DNA of 64,000 nucleotides, from contig NZ_CALSAN010000019.1 of assembly GCF_943372915.1 (NCBI RefSeq), forward strand, positions 1 through 64,000. Reading direction: 5' to 3'. The translations under genes were made by a program, and so were the position numbers. Positions 49,963 to 58,992 of the stretch are shown piece by piece. The notes beneath the pieces were generated by a model. That model was not told the DNA's origin. It saw only the letters and a program-made list of their open reading frames with translations, and made no database searches. Numbering within the stretch: position 1 is the first letter of the stretch; every line of letters begins with the position of its first letter. Origin of the DNA: Ferrovibrio terrae_A. Lineage in GTDB: Bacteria; Pseudomonadota; Alphaproteobacteria; Ferrovibrionales; Ferrovibrionaceae.

Positions 49963-51930
49963 TCACCCCTTAATTTCACGCACGACTGATTGAATGGTGA
50001 CCGGCTTGCAGTTCGGGCCGGACAATTCGAGGCTGCCATCGGCATCGCCGCCGATTGACCAGCCGAGCAACCGCTGCTCGATATGACCGGAGAACAGCGG
50101 GATCGGGTCATTCGTGGTCTTGAGCCTGCGAAAATCGACCGGCTTGCCGTTGATGTAGAGCTCAGCCGTATCGCGAACTTTTATGTTGACGCCGACAACT
50201 CGATAGCGGCGGCCTACTATCGTGCCTTCCTCGGTGCGCGCCTCTTCCGGCAGCAGCTTGAGCCGCCAGGTAAACGGCAGGCCGGCATGTACGTTGCTAT
50301 AGGCCGCCGCCGTGGTGATCGCACCGCCAACAGAGACGACATGCGGGCCGAGGAATTTTCCATCGGCATAGACATGGACAGTCAGACCGGCCAGATGATT
50401 GAAGCCCGGCCAGTTCGTTGCCGGCGCTTCACTGGTCACGGTCTTGGAAAAATCAAGTCGAGCAGTGCGGTCGAGGCGCAGCAGCATGAGACGGCCGCCA
50501 TGGGTTGCAGTCAGATAGACCCGGCCGCCGACAACAGCGACGCGCTTGAACTGCCCGGCCGAGGTGTAAAGCGTCCAGGCCGAAATGTTCTGTTTGCGGC
50601 GGGTATTGAATACCGCGAGCGTGCCGTCGCCATTAACCTCGAAAAGATGGTTCGCGCCGGAGGTATCGCTGCCCGGCGCGTAAGCCTGATCTTGTATCGG
50701 CGTGCGGATCAGGTTGCCGGCATGCTGCGCGATGTCGACCGGTTCATAGGCTACGTTGTCGACGCTTTCGGAAGACGACCGCACCAGCTCATAAATGGCA
50801 TTGTCCGCGCCGTCGTCATTGGAGCGCACGAAAACCGGCGAGCCTTCAACTTCGGCCGGCGCGATCATCGCGGACGGAAGGTCGGTTTGACGGGTCGGCG
50901 CGAAATCCTTGGGCGTGACCGGAACCGCAGTCACGGAGTATTCTCCGGCCGAGGTCATCGCCCAGAGCGCGCCGCCGATGCTTCGCATCCTGCGGATGAC
51001 AGGATTGTTTTCGGACAGCGTGGCCTCGACCGCCTCGTCATCGTGCGCGTCAGTCGTGCTCTTGAAGTCGAATGCCTTTTCGACGAACGAGCCCCAGATC
51101 GTGCTCGGGCGCGACAGAGAGCCGCCGAGATAGGTTCGACCATCATGCAACGCCACAGCACCAGCCCAGCCGCGCCGGTCGGACCAAACGTCCTCGGCTT
51201 TGGTTGTGCTCGTGCTGCGGTCAATCGACCAGAAATACGGATCGAGCACCAGAGCAACAAAAACGACGCTGATATTCAGCGTTGCATGGCGAGCATCGGC
51301 GACGGCCGTTACGGTCGCCTGGCCGGTATCCGCCCGAACCGTCGCGCCAACGTCATTGGCTTCGAACCAGTCGACATTTGTCGAAACGGCAACCGACCCG
51401 CCACTGAGGGCAGCCAAGGTCAGCGTCATATTCGGGAAGCTGCGGGCATATTCGAATTTTGGGATATTCTCGAAAGGCGCGTTCTCAATAACCCACGCAT
51501 CATGGCGGCCACGGCGCATGACGCGGCGGGTTCGCACCTGCTTATGCGTGACAATCATGGTGTCGAGGGACTGCGCGTAGTCGATGTCGCCAACGAGCGC
51601 GGCCGTCCAAGGCGTCACGAGCTCCGCAACGCGTACATCGTTGTGATAAACCCACAGCTTGCCGTCGACGAAAACATGCAGATAGCTTTGCGTCGAGCCG
51701 GCAGTCGGATCGAACACAAATTCCTTGATGCGGTGCATATCCGCCGCAACGCCAAGGTCGGCCACAAAGACCAGACCGGGGCGCAGCGCCACGCCGCCGA
51801 GTGGCAGGCTTTGCAGGTTCTCGATTTTCTGCGCGGCCTTGTAATAGATTTCCAGATCGGAACGCGGCCACAGATCGGGGTCAAGCTGACCCCGAGAGAA
51901 CACATTAGATGCGAGCCGCGTGGTGCTCAC
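49963..51930 (-). CDS. Tail tubular protein B / nozzle (gp12-like)
   Basis: A 655-residue beta-rich structural protein. The N-terminus FSRGQLDPDLWPRSDLEIYYKAAQKIENLQSLPLGGVALRPG is the shared start of podoviral tail nozzle proteins (gp12-like). Later blocks include FSKTVTSEAPATNW and FTWRLKLLPEEARTEEGTIVGRRYRVVGVN. In T7 this protein makes the tapered tail tip and binds the fibres. Its start overlaps the stop of the gp11-like gene by 4 bp. Confidence 0.88.
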   Translation of the reverse strand: MSTTRLASNVFSRGQLDPDLWPRSDLEIYYKAAQKIENLQSLPLGGVALRPGLVFVADLGVAADMHRIKEFVFDPTAGSTQSYLHVFVDGKLWVYHNDVRVAELVTPWTAALVGDIDYAQSLDTMIVTHKQVRTRRVMRRGRHDAWVIENAPFENIPKFEYARSFPNMTLTLAALSGGSVAVSTNVDWFEANDVGATVRADTGQATVTAVADARHATLNISVVFVALVLDPYFWSIDRSTSTTKAEDVWSDRRGWAGAVALHDGRTYLGGSLSRPSTIWGSFVEKAFDFKSTTDAHDDEAVEATLSENNPVIRRMRSIGGALWAMTSAGEYSVTAVPVTPKDFAPTRQTDLPSAMIAPAEVEGSPVFVRSNDDGADNAIYELVRSSSESVDNVAYEPVDIAQHAGNLIRTPIQDQAYAPGSDTSGANHLFEVNGDGTLAVFNTRRKQNISAWTLYTSAGQFKRVAVVGGRVYLTATHGGRLMLLRLDRTARLDFSKTVTSEAPATNWPGFNHLAGLTVHVYADGKFLGPHVVSVGGAITTAAAYSNVHAGLPFTWRLKLLPEEARTEEGTIVGRRYRVVGVNIKVRDTAELYINGKPVDFRRLKTTNDPIPLFSGHIEQRLLGWSIGGDADGSLELSGPNCKPVTIQSVVREIKG

Positions 51931-52505
51931 GAGCGTACCGCGATCAGATCGCCGACGCCTTCAAGGGCCTGCGGCGTGCTGGACTGTGCGTCAATCAGGC
52001 GTGCGCCTGAGAGCTCGTTCTTAAGAACAGTGCTGAGAGCCGCGCGGCGCGCGTCATTCTCGGTCAGCGGAATGCAAAGCCTGGCTGCGACGCCGATAAC
52101 CATGGTCTGTTCGAAATAGGACGGCCACAGGCTTTCATCGACGCGTTCGATAAAGGTAATCGTATCCGGCTCTATCGCGCTCGCGCGGATCACGATATGG
52201 CGCGGCTTCCGCAGGCGGTACGGAACCTTAATTCTGTTATCCTCGCCAGCCGTCAAGGTGACGACGCGCAGGCAGGCGTTCGGGATCGCGAAGCGTTTCG
52301 GAGCCCCCTCAGAGGTCGGCACCGGAACCGGGTCCTCATCGACCGTCGCGAACGACCATGTATAGGAAGAGAGAAGCGCGTCGCGGACCATCGGATAGAT
52401 GGTCCGCGCGGCTTCAGCCGTGGGCGAGTCCTCACCCCACGCCGTGATCGTCCCGACGCCGAGTTCGATCAGCGATGCATTGAGGATACCCAGCGGCCCG
52501 AGCAT
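51927..52505 (-). CDS. Tail tubular protein A / head-tail adaptor (gp11-like)
   Basis: A 192-residue protein with the gp11-like pattern: an N-terminal helix, then ARTIYPMVRDALLSSYTWSF and YFEQTMVIGVAARLCIPLTENDARR. In T7 gp11 makes the ring between portal and nozzle. The order capsid, two small genes, gp11, gp12 supports it. It ends in an ATGA overlap with the gp12-like gene. Confidence 0.87.
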   Translation of the reverse strand: MLGPLGILNASLIELGVGTITAWGEDSPTAEAARTIYPMVRDALLSSYTWSFATVDEDPVPVPTSEGAPKRFAIPNACLRVVTLTAGEDNRIKVPYRLRKPRHIVIRASAIEPDTITFIERVDESLWPSYFEQTMVIGVAARLCIPLTENDARRAALSTVLKNELSGARLIDAQSSTPQALEGVGDLIAVRS

Positions 52506-52508
52506 GGC

Positions 52509-52655
52509 TTAGCCAGCCTTTTTCGGATGGCCGGAAATCCAAGACACGGTGCGCGTCTTGAAGCGCTGACCCGGCTGGGCATCGGCCTCGGCCTTCTCGG
52601 CCGCAGCTTTCAGCGCTGCGTCATCGTCGGCTTTCTTATCGGTCTGTTTGGTCAT
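52509..52655 (-). CDS. Very small phage protein
   Basis: A 48-residue, highly charged protein (MTKQTDKKADDDAALKAAAE..., ending GHPKKAG) between the decoration-like gene and the gp11-like gene. GAGG lies 6-9 nt before the ATG and the stop is 3 bp before the gp11 start. No family is recognised. Small genes at this place are common in podoviruses. Confidence 0.6.
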   Translation of the reverse strand: MTKQTDKKADDDAALKAAAEKAEADAQPGQRFKTRTVSWISGHPKKAG

Positions 52656-52724
52656 GTTGCCTCGCAGGCTAGAGGGAAAGGACCAGGGCGCGGGGTCGCC
52701 GCGCCCTGGCAATACGACCGAGGG

Positions 52725-52994
52725 TTAGTCGGTATCGGTGCCGCCCATGGCGGTCATGTCGCCGACATCGACGACGCCGCCCGTGTTCGACAGCACGACG
52801 AACTCGCCATAGGCGGGCGTGCCGCCGATGCCGACATTGGCGGTGATGCGGTCGCCGACATTCACCATGCTGGCGACCAGATTGAAGTAGCCCGTCGTAT
52901 CGACGGTGGCGGCAGTGTCGGGCGTGGCGTAATGCCAGTGGGTATACCCATTGGCATACGACAGCGCCGCGAAGTTCTTAGTGTTAAGCGCCAT
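52725..52994 (-). CDS. Small protein after capsid (decoration or head protein candidate)
   Basis: An 89-residue beta-rich protein (SYANGYTHWHYATPDTAATV; YFNLVASMVNVGDRITANV) directly downstream of the capsid gene, with AGGAG before the ATG. Small proteins with HWHY-like starts next to podoviral capsid genes are frequent and may decorate the capsid; this role is inferred only from position. Confidence 0.7.
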   Translation of the reverse strand: MALNTKNFAALSYANGYTHWHYATPDTAATVDTTGYFNLVASMVNVGDRITANVGIGGTPAYGEFVVLSNTGGVVDVGDMTAMGGTDTD

Positions 52995-53041
52995 GATGCA
53001 GGCTCCTAGTTAGGTTTCGGGATGGGAGAACCGCGAGGCGA

Positions 53042-53860
53042 TTACGCCTCGTGGCAGCGCATCGTCACGACGCCGGTCGGGTCGATAAGAACCGCCTGCT
53101 GCGACATCATGTTGTTGACGAAATGCGCCGCACGATCGCCGTGCCAGGTGATGTCGCTTTTGACATCCTGACCGGAGGCATGGCCGACAGCGGTCTTGTG
53201 ATACCAGTGGCAGAACCGCTTGCTGCTGGTCAGCGTCAGGCCGCTATGGGCCATCCACAGCGTACCGAGCCAGCGCTTGGCCTGCGCGCCCTTCCACGGC
53301 AGATCAGCGTCGCCGACATAATCGGCATCCGAGAACTCGGGGATGTCGAGCAGTTGCGACCACTGGCGCCAGCCGACCACGGCATAACGCTGACCGTCGT
53401 CGGGCACGTCGGCATTGCCGAGCGCTTCGAAGGCGGCCAGAATTTTCGCCTTGGTCAGACCATCGGCGTCGGTCAGGGCGAAATTGGTATTCACGTCGAG
53501 CGCCTTGATGATGAGCTCGTCGGTCTTGCGGCCGAGCGCATACGCCCCGGCATTGACCACGACATCGCGCTCGCTGTGGCCGACCTTGAGTTCGTCGAGC
53601 GCGTCGACCCATTCGCCAGCATAGTAGTCGGCGAGAATGCATTCGACCGAACCGTGGTCGACATTCATCACCGGAACCTTGCCGTGACGGGCCTTGGTGC
53701 TCGCGGTGCCCTTGCCGACCTTCTGGAAGGTGGTCGACGAGCCCTTGACGCTGGTCTTGCTGCGAACAGTCGAACGCAGCTTCGCGCCCTGGCGCTGATA
53801 GGCGACATGCACGTCGTGTTCGAACTGCTTGACGAAGGAATTTTCAATCGTCGGGTTCAT
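53042..53860 (-). CDS. Major capsid protein
   Basis: A 272-residue protein between scaffold and the small decoration-like gene, in the T7 order. N-terminal NPTIENSFVKQFEHDVHVAYQRQGAKLRSTVR (helix with the maturation-prone arm) and later KTDELIIKALD and VGWRQWSQLLDIPEFSDADYVG match the capsid family of podoviruses related to alphaproteobacterial and marine phages. It is shorter than T7 gp10 (about 345). Start ATG 53860 gives the family N-terminus. A 213-bp gap with a strong hairpin separates it from the scaffold gene, the only sizeable gap in the morphogenesis cassette. Confidence 0.85.
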   Translation of the reverse strand: MNPTIENSFVKQFEHDVHVAYQRQGAKLRSTVRSKTSVKGSSTTFQKVGKGTASTKARHGKVPVMNVDHGSVECILADYYAGEWVDALDELKVGHSERDVVVNAGAYALGRKTDELIIKALDVNTNFALTDADGLTKAKILAAFEALGNADVPDDGQRYAVVGWRQWSQLLDIPEFSDADYVGDADLPWKGAQAKRWLGTLWMAHSGLTLTSSKRFCHWYHKTAVGHASGQDVKSDITWHGDRAAHFVNNMMSQQAVLIDPTGVVTMRCHEA

Positions 53861-53963
53861 GGGTTGTCTCTCTCGTTTGATGACACAGTGGGTTGCTTGC
53901 GCCCGTTTCGCGCTACGGGCAGCGGGCAACTACTGCCGGGGTCTTGCCGAGAGAGGCCCGGAG

Positions 53964-53992
53964 GCGCGGCCAGCCCAGATGGGCTGCCGCGC
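53964..53992 (-). terminator. Strong hairpin between scaffold and capsid genes
   Basis: GCGCGGC-CAGCCCA-GA-TGGGCTG-CCGCGC: 13 pairs with one bulged base and a 2-nt nominal loop. No T-run follows on either strand, so this is more likely an mRNA processing or stabilising element giving high capsid mRNA than a simple terminator. Confidence 0.55.
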
Positions 53993-54073
53993 AGCGGGTC
54001 GATAACGCTCGACCTGGCGGGCTAAATGCGGAAAGCGTCGGTCCCGGCCACGGGAGGGCGACGCCCGCTGCGG

Positions 54074-54973
54074 TCAACCGGGGTACAGGGCCTTGTAGCC
54101 CGCCTCGACCTTCCGCCGAACTTCGATGTCACCATTCAGGTATTCAGGGCTTTCCTGCAGCTTGTGCAGATCCTCAAGTGTCAGCGAGACACCGCCGCCG
54201 CCGCCACCGCCGCCGCCCTTCATCAGGTCGCGCATCTTCATCAGAATTTTCGTTCCTGTGTAGCTCGACCGCATCGCCTGCAGTTCGGAGACTGTCTCGG
54301 GATCGGTGCCGAACGTGGCTGCAGCCCAGCTATTGAGCTCGCCGAGCACGGTGCCGGCATTGCCGCCAATCTCTTTCAGCAGCTTCGCGCCATCAGCCTT
54401 GATCGCTTCAATATCGGCCTGGCGTTCCTCGTTCTGCTTGGCCGAGAAATCGTCGCGGCCGAGCTCGCCCTTGACGAAGGTTTCGAACAGCGCGTCGATT
54501 GTTTTCTGCGGGATCATTGCCCCGCCCTTGATCGCCTCGCCAAGCGCCTGCGCCAACGGGTGCTGCAGATCGACCTCGAATTTCCCTTCGAACTCTTTCG
54601 GAACCGTCAGAACCAACTCTTTGGCGGCATCGCCGGCCAGGCCGAGTTTCTGCCGCAGGTCGATGGCACGCTTGAGCGCGGCTGCGTGATTGACGCCACC
54701 CTTGCCGTCATTCGCCTTCGCATCCCAGAGCTCCGGCGGAACCTCGATTTCGGCACCGTCCGGCATCTTGAACATATGCTTGCCGCCGGCAGTGTCGGCC
54801 GCCTTATCGGCCGCTGCCTTGTCGGCCGCAATCTTGGCATCGCCAGTCTGATCGGCGGCAGTGTCATCCGCGCCGCCCTGATTACCGGGCGGGGTGAAAT
54901 CCATAAGGGCGGCCGTGTCCACGGTCGCGGCGCTATCACCAGCAGAATTATCGGCAGGAGTCGTCATGGTCAT
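54074..54973 (-). CDS. Scaffolding protein (gp9-like)
   Basis: A 299-residue acidic protein that is Asp/Ala/Lys-rich at the N-terminus (IAADKAAADKAADTAGGK), then helical (FKMPDGAEIEVPPELW; RQADIEAIKADGAKLLKEIG). It matches the low-complexity, helical nature of podoviral scaffolds that direct capsid assembly. A run of nine glycines lies near residue 250, followed by a C-terminal helical segment that could be the capsid-binding hook. It lies between portal and capsid, as in T7, and overlaps the small upstream gene by 4 bp. Confidence 0.8.
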   Translation of the reverse strand: MTMTTPADNSAGDSAATVDTAALMDFTPPGNQGGADDTAADQTGDAKIAADKAAADKAADTAGGKHMFKMPDGAEIEVPPELWDAKANDGKGGVNHAAALKRAIDLRQKLGLAGDAAKELVLTVPKEFEGKFEVDLQHPLAQALGEAIKGGAMIPQKTIDALFETFVKGELGRDDFSAKQNEERQADIEAIKADGAKLLKEIGGNAGTVLGELNSWAAATFGTDPETVSELQAMRSSYTGTKILMKMRDLMKGGGGGGGGGVSLTLEDLHKLQESPEYLNGDIEVRRKVEAGYKALYPG

Positions 54974-55194
54974 TCCTCGGGGGATGGAGGTTGAGTGGAA
55001 CCGCTACGCACGAGATTTTCGATGTAACGAAAGTTGCGACGCTGGCCTTCCAGATCGCGCAATTCAGCCTCTGTCGCGCTGGCCGGCAACTGGTGATCAA
55101 CCGTCCGGGCACGCAGATGCTCGAACAGGACCGAGCCGGGATGCGACTTGAAAAGCTGCACGGCGATGCGGGCGAGCTCAGCATGATCAGCCAT
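54970..55194 (-). CDS. Small helical phage protein between portal and scaffold
   Basis: A 74-residue protein (MADHAELARIAVQLFKSHPG; TEAELRDLEGQRRNFRYIEN) with mostly helical character. Start overlaps the portal stop by 1 nt and the stop overlaps the scaffold start by 4 bp, so it is a translated cistron of the head cassette. The family is not recognised. Confidence 0.7.
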   Translation of the reverse strand: MADHAELARIAVQLFKSHPGSVLFEHLRARTVDHQLPASATEAELRDLEGQRRNFRYIENLVRSGSTQPPSPEE

Positions 55195-56822
55195 CAGCCG
55201 CCCCCAACCGCAGACGAGACGAGCTCAGCCGCAGCGGCTTCGCCGATTACCTTGCCGGCGGCATTCGCCGCAGGCGCAGCCACCGCGCCAGCAAGTTCCT
55301 CGACAGGCGACGGGCCGGCCGGCTTTTGCTGTTTGGCCGAGACGATCAGTTCTCCGGGCATGCCGCCCCAATCCAGATACCAGCGGATCAGGTCGGGAAC
55401 CTTGACGATTTCCGCGACCAAATCCTCAGCGATAGCGCGCGCATTCACAAAGGTCCGCAGGATTTGCTCGGCCTTGTGCTGGTTCCGCAGCCGCACCAGC
55501 GGCGATATCGGCCAGATGGTCGGTTGATCCTCGCGCGGAACATGGAACCGGCCGCCGGCATTGTAGGGATGGCCGAGCGTGTAGAGGATCGCTGCGACAA
55601 GCGGCTCGTAGAGCTCGGCATAGACCTGCAGCGTTTTCGGCATGTCGATGCGCTGGTGCCGCCGTTCGTCGGTCGCGACCTCTTCCGCCGTGCGGCGCGA
55701 CGACCGGGCCGCCTCGGGCGGCAGCGGCCCGGCAATCCCTAAGTCGATTTGCGCGCGCTGATCGCCAAGGATGATGGTCGAAAGGTTGAAATCAGCGGCG
55801 GGCTTGAGCGGGGTCAGGCCGGTCGAACCGAGCGCCTTGGGAATGATCGCGCCAGGCACAAGCCGGACGTTAGCCGGATTGAGCACGCCATCATCGTCGG
55901 CCTGCCAGATGCCGGTGACGGCGATGGCGGCGTTTTTCAGCGTGAGTTCGACGACCTTGTTTGCGGTCTGCGCGGCCGGCTGCACGCGCATGCCCGAGCC
56001 GAAACCGAAGGCCGAGCCGAGCGCCTTGCCCATGCGGAAGGCGATCCGCAGGTTGACGGGGTGCCGCTCGATGAGCAGAGGAGCGACATCGCTTTCAGCT
56101 TTCGCGGTGACGCGGTGTTCCCATTCACGCGTCGCATGGTCATAAACCATGCCGTCAATGACCTCGACCTTAGTATATGGCTCGCTCTTAAGCTGCTCGG
56201 CCCATTTGTGGGGCAGCGTGGCATTGCGCCAGATTTCCTTGATCTCGCACAGCATGACCTCGCGGTCGCGCCAGGTCGACTGCAACGTGCCATCGACGCC
56301 CTGTTCGAAACAGAGCTGCGCCAGCGGCACGGCCTCGAAGCGGAGCGGCTTGGCATGCGACAAACCGGGATGCACCTCGATACAGCCGGTCGATACGACA
56401 ACCTCTTCAAGCGCCGTCTTGATTTCAGGATGGAAGTTCGAAGCCTCGACCGCGCCATGGAATTTCTCGCGGTACTCTTTCGCCTTGGGCTCATCCGGCG
56501 CAGTCGTCGCGCCCGAGGCTGCAAAGCCCGGAGACAGCGTGGCGCTGAAATCCGCCCACTCTTCGAACATGGGAAATAGCTGGTCGTGCAGATCGCCGGA
56601 GCGCCGCTCGACCGCTTCGCTGCCGGTCGTGTCGAACACGTCAGCCAGCGACGGCAGCGCGCCTTTTACCCAAGCACCCGCATGCGCCGGCAACAGCAGC
56701 TTGTAAGCATCCTGCAGCCGGCCTTTCCAGCGGTCGGCATCGCCACGCGCGGTTTTGTAGCGCTCCATGGAACGCTTACCAAAAACCTCGCTCGTGTCGG
56801 TCTTGCCCGCTGAGACGGCCAT
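55194..56822 (-). CDS. Portal / head-tail connector protein (gp8-like)
   Basis: A 542-residue connector that forms the dodecameric DNA gate at the capsid vertex. The N-terminal RWKGRLQDAYKLLLPAH and DTTGSEAVERRSGDLHDQLFPMFEEWADFS, the central RHPVNLRIAFRMGKALGSAFGFG, and RTAEEVATDERRHQRIDMPKTLQVYAELYEPLV are shared by T7-like head-tail connectors. Length matches T7 gp8 (536). The stop overlaps the next cistron by 1 nt. Confidence 0.9.
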   Translation of the reverse strand: MAVSAGKTDTSEVFGKRSMERYKTARGDADRWKGRLQDAYKLLLPAHAGAWVKGALPSLADVFDTTGSEAVERRSGDLHDQLFPMFEEWADFSATLSPGFAASGATTAPDEPKAKEYREKFHGAVEASNFHPEIKTALEEVVVSTGCIEVHPGLSHAKPLRFEAVPLAQLCFEQGVDGTLQSTWRDREVMLCEIKEIWRNATLPHKWAEQLKSEPYTKVEVIDGMVYDHATREWEHRVTAKAESDVAPLLIERHPVNLRIAFRMGKALGSAFGFGSGMRVQPAAQTANKVVELTLKNAAIAVTGIWQADDDGVLNPANVRLVPGAIIPKALGSTGLTPLKPAADFNLSTIILGDQRAQIDLGIAGPLPPEAARSSRRTAEEVATDERRHQRIDMPKTLQVYAELYEPLVAAILYTLGHPYNAGGRFHVPREDQPTIWPISPLVRLRNQHKAEQILRTFVNARAIAEDLVAEIVKVPDLIRWYLDWGGMPGELIVSAKQQKPAGPSPVEELAGAVAAPAANAAGKVIGEAAAAELVSSAVGGG

Positions 56823-56824
56823 GA

Positions 56825-57058
56825 TTACCCGATGGTCTTGCCGCCGCCGCCGGAAGGATCGAACCGCATGGCGGCCAGATCGCCGGAACGGACGCCGGCC
56901 TCATCGGCGTATCGGAAGGCGCTCGCGCCGCCGCGACGCGCTTTACGCGCTCGCACGGACGCGTCATTCGCGGCCTTCTGTTTTTCTTTCTCGACCCTCA
57001 ATTCCTCGGCCTGGCGATCCGCCGCAGAGGTATCAGGCGCTTTTGGCTTGCCGCCCAT
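56825..57058 (-). CDS. Small Lys/Arg-rich phage protein next to portal
   Basis: A 77-residue polar protein: MGGKPKAPDTSAADRQAEEL, then a charged helix (VEKEKQKAANDASVRARKAR) and a Gly-rich end. AAGGGG precedes the ATG. It overlaps the end of the upstream cysteine-protein gene by 26 bp and ends 2 bp before the portal. Similar short proteins are usual between terminase and portal genes in podoviruses; the function is unknown. Confidence 0.7.
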   Translation of the reverse strand: MGGKPKAPDTSAADRQAEELRVEKEKQKAANDASVRARKARRGGASAFRYADEAGVRSGDLAAMRFDPSGGGGKTIG

Positions 57059-57494
57059 GCTTTGCCCCTTCGCCGCATTCGATGCGTTGAAGTTCGCTGT
57101 ATAGCTGATAGGGCGAAATCGGACCGGGACGCATTCTCGGCAGACCAAGCAGCCGCGTGATGAAACCGACGCAGGTGTAAAAGCCGACGCGGGGATTTCC
57201 GTCCGGCGCGCGCCGCGCGACGACCGCCAGGCGCAACAGACCGCAGTCGGCCGAGAACTGCAGGTCAGCGAGATACCCATGCCCCCGCAGCCGCTCGACC
57301 CGCAGCCCATCGGAACGCGGGTCGAGAATGGTCAGGCCATCGCGGTCGGGGATCACCGCGAAGCAATGCCGGAAACCGGGCCGCAGGAACCGCCGGAGGA
57401 ACGCATAGAGCAGTTTCGCGCGCAGCGGATCACCGGGCGCGGCGGGATGATTGTCGCAAAACACGACGAGGATTTTTTCAGAGCTTGAAGTCAT
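57033..57494 (-). CDS. Conserved phage protein, possible permuted papain-like (NlpC/P60-like) peptidase
   Basis: A 153-residue protein. A His comes first (RHCFAVIPDRDGLTILDPR) and a Cys later in CVGFITRLLGLPRM, followed by ISPYQLYSELQRIECG. The order His, acidic strand, then Cys at a helix start resembles circularly permuted NlpC/P60 (LRAT-like) folds. If active, it could cut peptidoglycan peptides or another amide bond. It lies between terminase and portal, overlapping both neighbours (17 and 26 bp), so it may be a virion or packaging protein. The fold is inferred from pattern only. Confidence 0.6.
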   Translation of the reverse strand: MTSSSEKILVVFCDNHPAAPGDPLRAKLLYAFLRRFLRPGFRHCFAVIPDRDGLTILDPRSDGLRVERLRGHGYLADLQFSADCGLLRLAVVARRAPDGNPRVGFYTCVGFITRLLGLPRMRPGPISPYQLYSELQRIECGEGAKHGRQAKSA

Positions 57495-58992
57495 GGGGCG
57501 CTATGATCGGTGAATTCCGCACGGCGTGCGGATTTTGCAGGGAGCCGCGCAGTTCAGCCAGATCGGCCGGCAGCACGGCGGCATATTGGTCGGCGTCGGC
57601 GACGTGGCTGGCCGCGTTCTTTTTCGGCTTGCCCTGATCATCGGCGACATACTTGCCGCTATAGGCCGCGATCAGTGGGCGGCAGTGCTCGGGGTCGAGC
57701 AGGTAGCCCGGACGGTCGTCGAGCGTGCTCCGCATCGGCAGGCGCACCGCCTCAAGCCGGATGTCGAGCTCGTTCCGGCATTTCGACGGGTAGAGCGAAT
57801 ACCCGAGCTCGGCCGCGACTTTCTGTATCCAGGCCTGTTCGCCGGGCTCCGGGTTTTTCTTGTCGCCACCATAGGCCGCGGTGGGGTCGGCCGCCGCCTT
57901 AATCAGAGTGCGAGGCCAGCCGGGGAAGCGCACCGCGAACGCCTGCTTGACCAATCCAGCGAACCGCACCGGCCCGCAGAACTCACCCTGTGGCGTGCCA
58001 AAGGCGAGCAAGCCGCGATGCTGGCCGTCCGGCATCACCTGCCGCACGGAAAGCGCAGGCGTGCCCCCAGCGTCAAAGCCGAGGTATAGCGGCATGCCTG
58101 GCTGCGGCATCAGGATTTCGGATGCCACCATGAAGTTCGCGCGGAACTCTCGGAAGATCGCAGCGCCTTCCGGGCTGTTGCCGAATTCAGCGTCGACAAA
58201 GCGCCGGATTTTATCGGGCTCGTTGACCCACATCCGCACGCGGCCCTCGTAGTAGGACAGCGGCGAACGCTGACGGTTCTCGGCATAGGGCGACCGGCCG
58301 CCGGGCTGGCGATAAAGCTTGTAACCGGGCACCGGGTTTTCAACGAACTGCTCGTGTATCCAGTGCGAGACCGATGGCGGATTGAATGCGCCGATGACGG
58401 CGCCAGCCGCCGGCTTGCTATCGCCATTCGGCAAGGTCGGCCGATGATGCGGGGCGGGATACCGGCCGGCCTCGACGCGCGCGGCGGCCTGCGAAATCGC
58501 GTCGGGCTGCTGCTGATCGGCCTCATCGAACAGCACGAGGTTGCCTTCCCAACCCTTGAACACAGACTCCGGCGTCGCGGCGGCCGGGCCGACCGCGCGG
58601 AATTCAACGATGATGTCGACCTTGCCGAGCTTGCGCCAAACGCCAGCGCCATCAACGAGCGCCAAATCCATTCGCATGTGATGGGTTGGCGGAGGCCCAT
58701 TCGACCAGTCGGAGCCGGGCAGGTTTTTCGGCACCCATTGCTCGTAGGACGGAATGGTTATCAGCTTGAGGTTCGGATAGGTGTCGCGGACCACCATCAC
58801 TTTCATGTACCGCACGCCGTCGATGGGCGATGGCTCGATGCGGAAGGCGAACAGCAGCATGCGCTGGAACAGGCCGATGGTTTTGCCGGAGCCGTAAGGC
58901 CCCATGATGAAGCAGACCAGCGACGTGGTGTCGTAGAGGAAGTTTCGCAGCACGGCCCCGGCCGGCCGCATCGGAATGCCGATGGTGCTCAT
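57478..58992 (-). CDS. terL: Terminase large subunit (T7 gp19-like)
   Basis: A 504-residue packaging motor. The N-terminal ATPase has Walker A GPYGSGKT (about 31-38), the adenine-side RDTYPNLK and Walker B NLVLFDEAD (about 152-160). The C-terminal nuclease has an RNase-H-like core with acidic residues in LGFDAGGTPA, AADPTAAYG and HVADADQYA. It cuts concatemers and pumps DNA through the portal. The stop overlaps the next gene by 17 bp and the start overlaps the upstream small gene by 4 bp. Confidence 0.93.
   Translation of the reverse strand: MSTIGIPMRPAGAVLRNFLYDTTSLVCFIMGPYGSGKTIGLFQRMLLFAFRIEPSPIDGVRYMKVMVVRDTYPNLKLITIPSYEQWVPKNLPGSDWSNGPPPTHHMRMDLALVDGAGVWRKLGKVDIIVEFRAVGPAAATPESVFKGWEGNLVLFDEADQQQPDAISQAAARVEAGRYPAPHHRPTLPNGDSKPAAGAVIGAFNPPSVSHWIHEQFVENPVPGYKLYRQPGGRSPYAENRQRSPLSYYEGRVRMWVNEPDKIRRFVDAEFGNSPEGAAIFREFRANFMVASEILMPQPGMPLYLGFDAGGTPALSVRQVMPDGQHRGLLAFGTPQGEFCGPVRFAGLVKQAFAVRFPGWPRTLIKAAADPTAAYGGDKKNPEPGEQAWIQKVAAELGYSLYPSKCRNELDIRLEAVRLPMRSTLDDRPGYLLDPEHCRPLIAAYSGKYVADDQGKPKKNAASHVADADQYAAVLPADLAELRGSLQNPHAVRNSPIIAPHDFKL

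Noticed and set aside
54180..54225. Phase-variable poly-glycine tract in the scaffold gene
   Set aside because: The nine Gly codons are mixed GGC/GGT rather than a mononucleotide run; slippage is possible but there is no sign that it is regulated.
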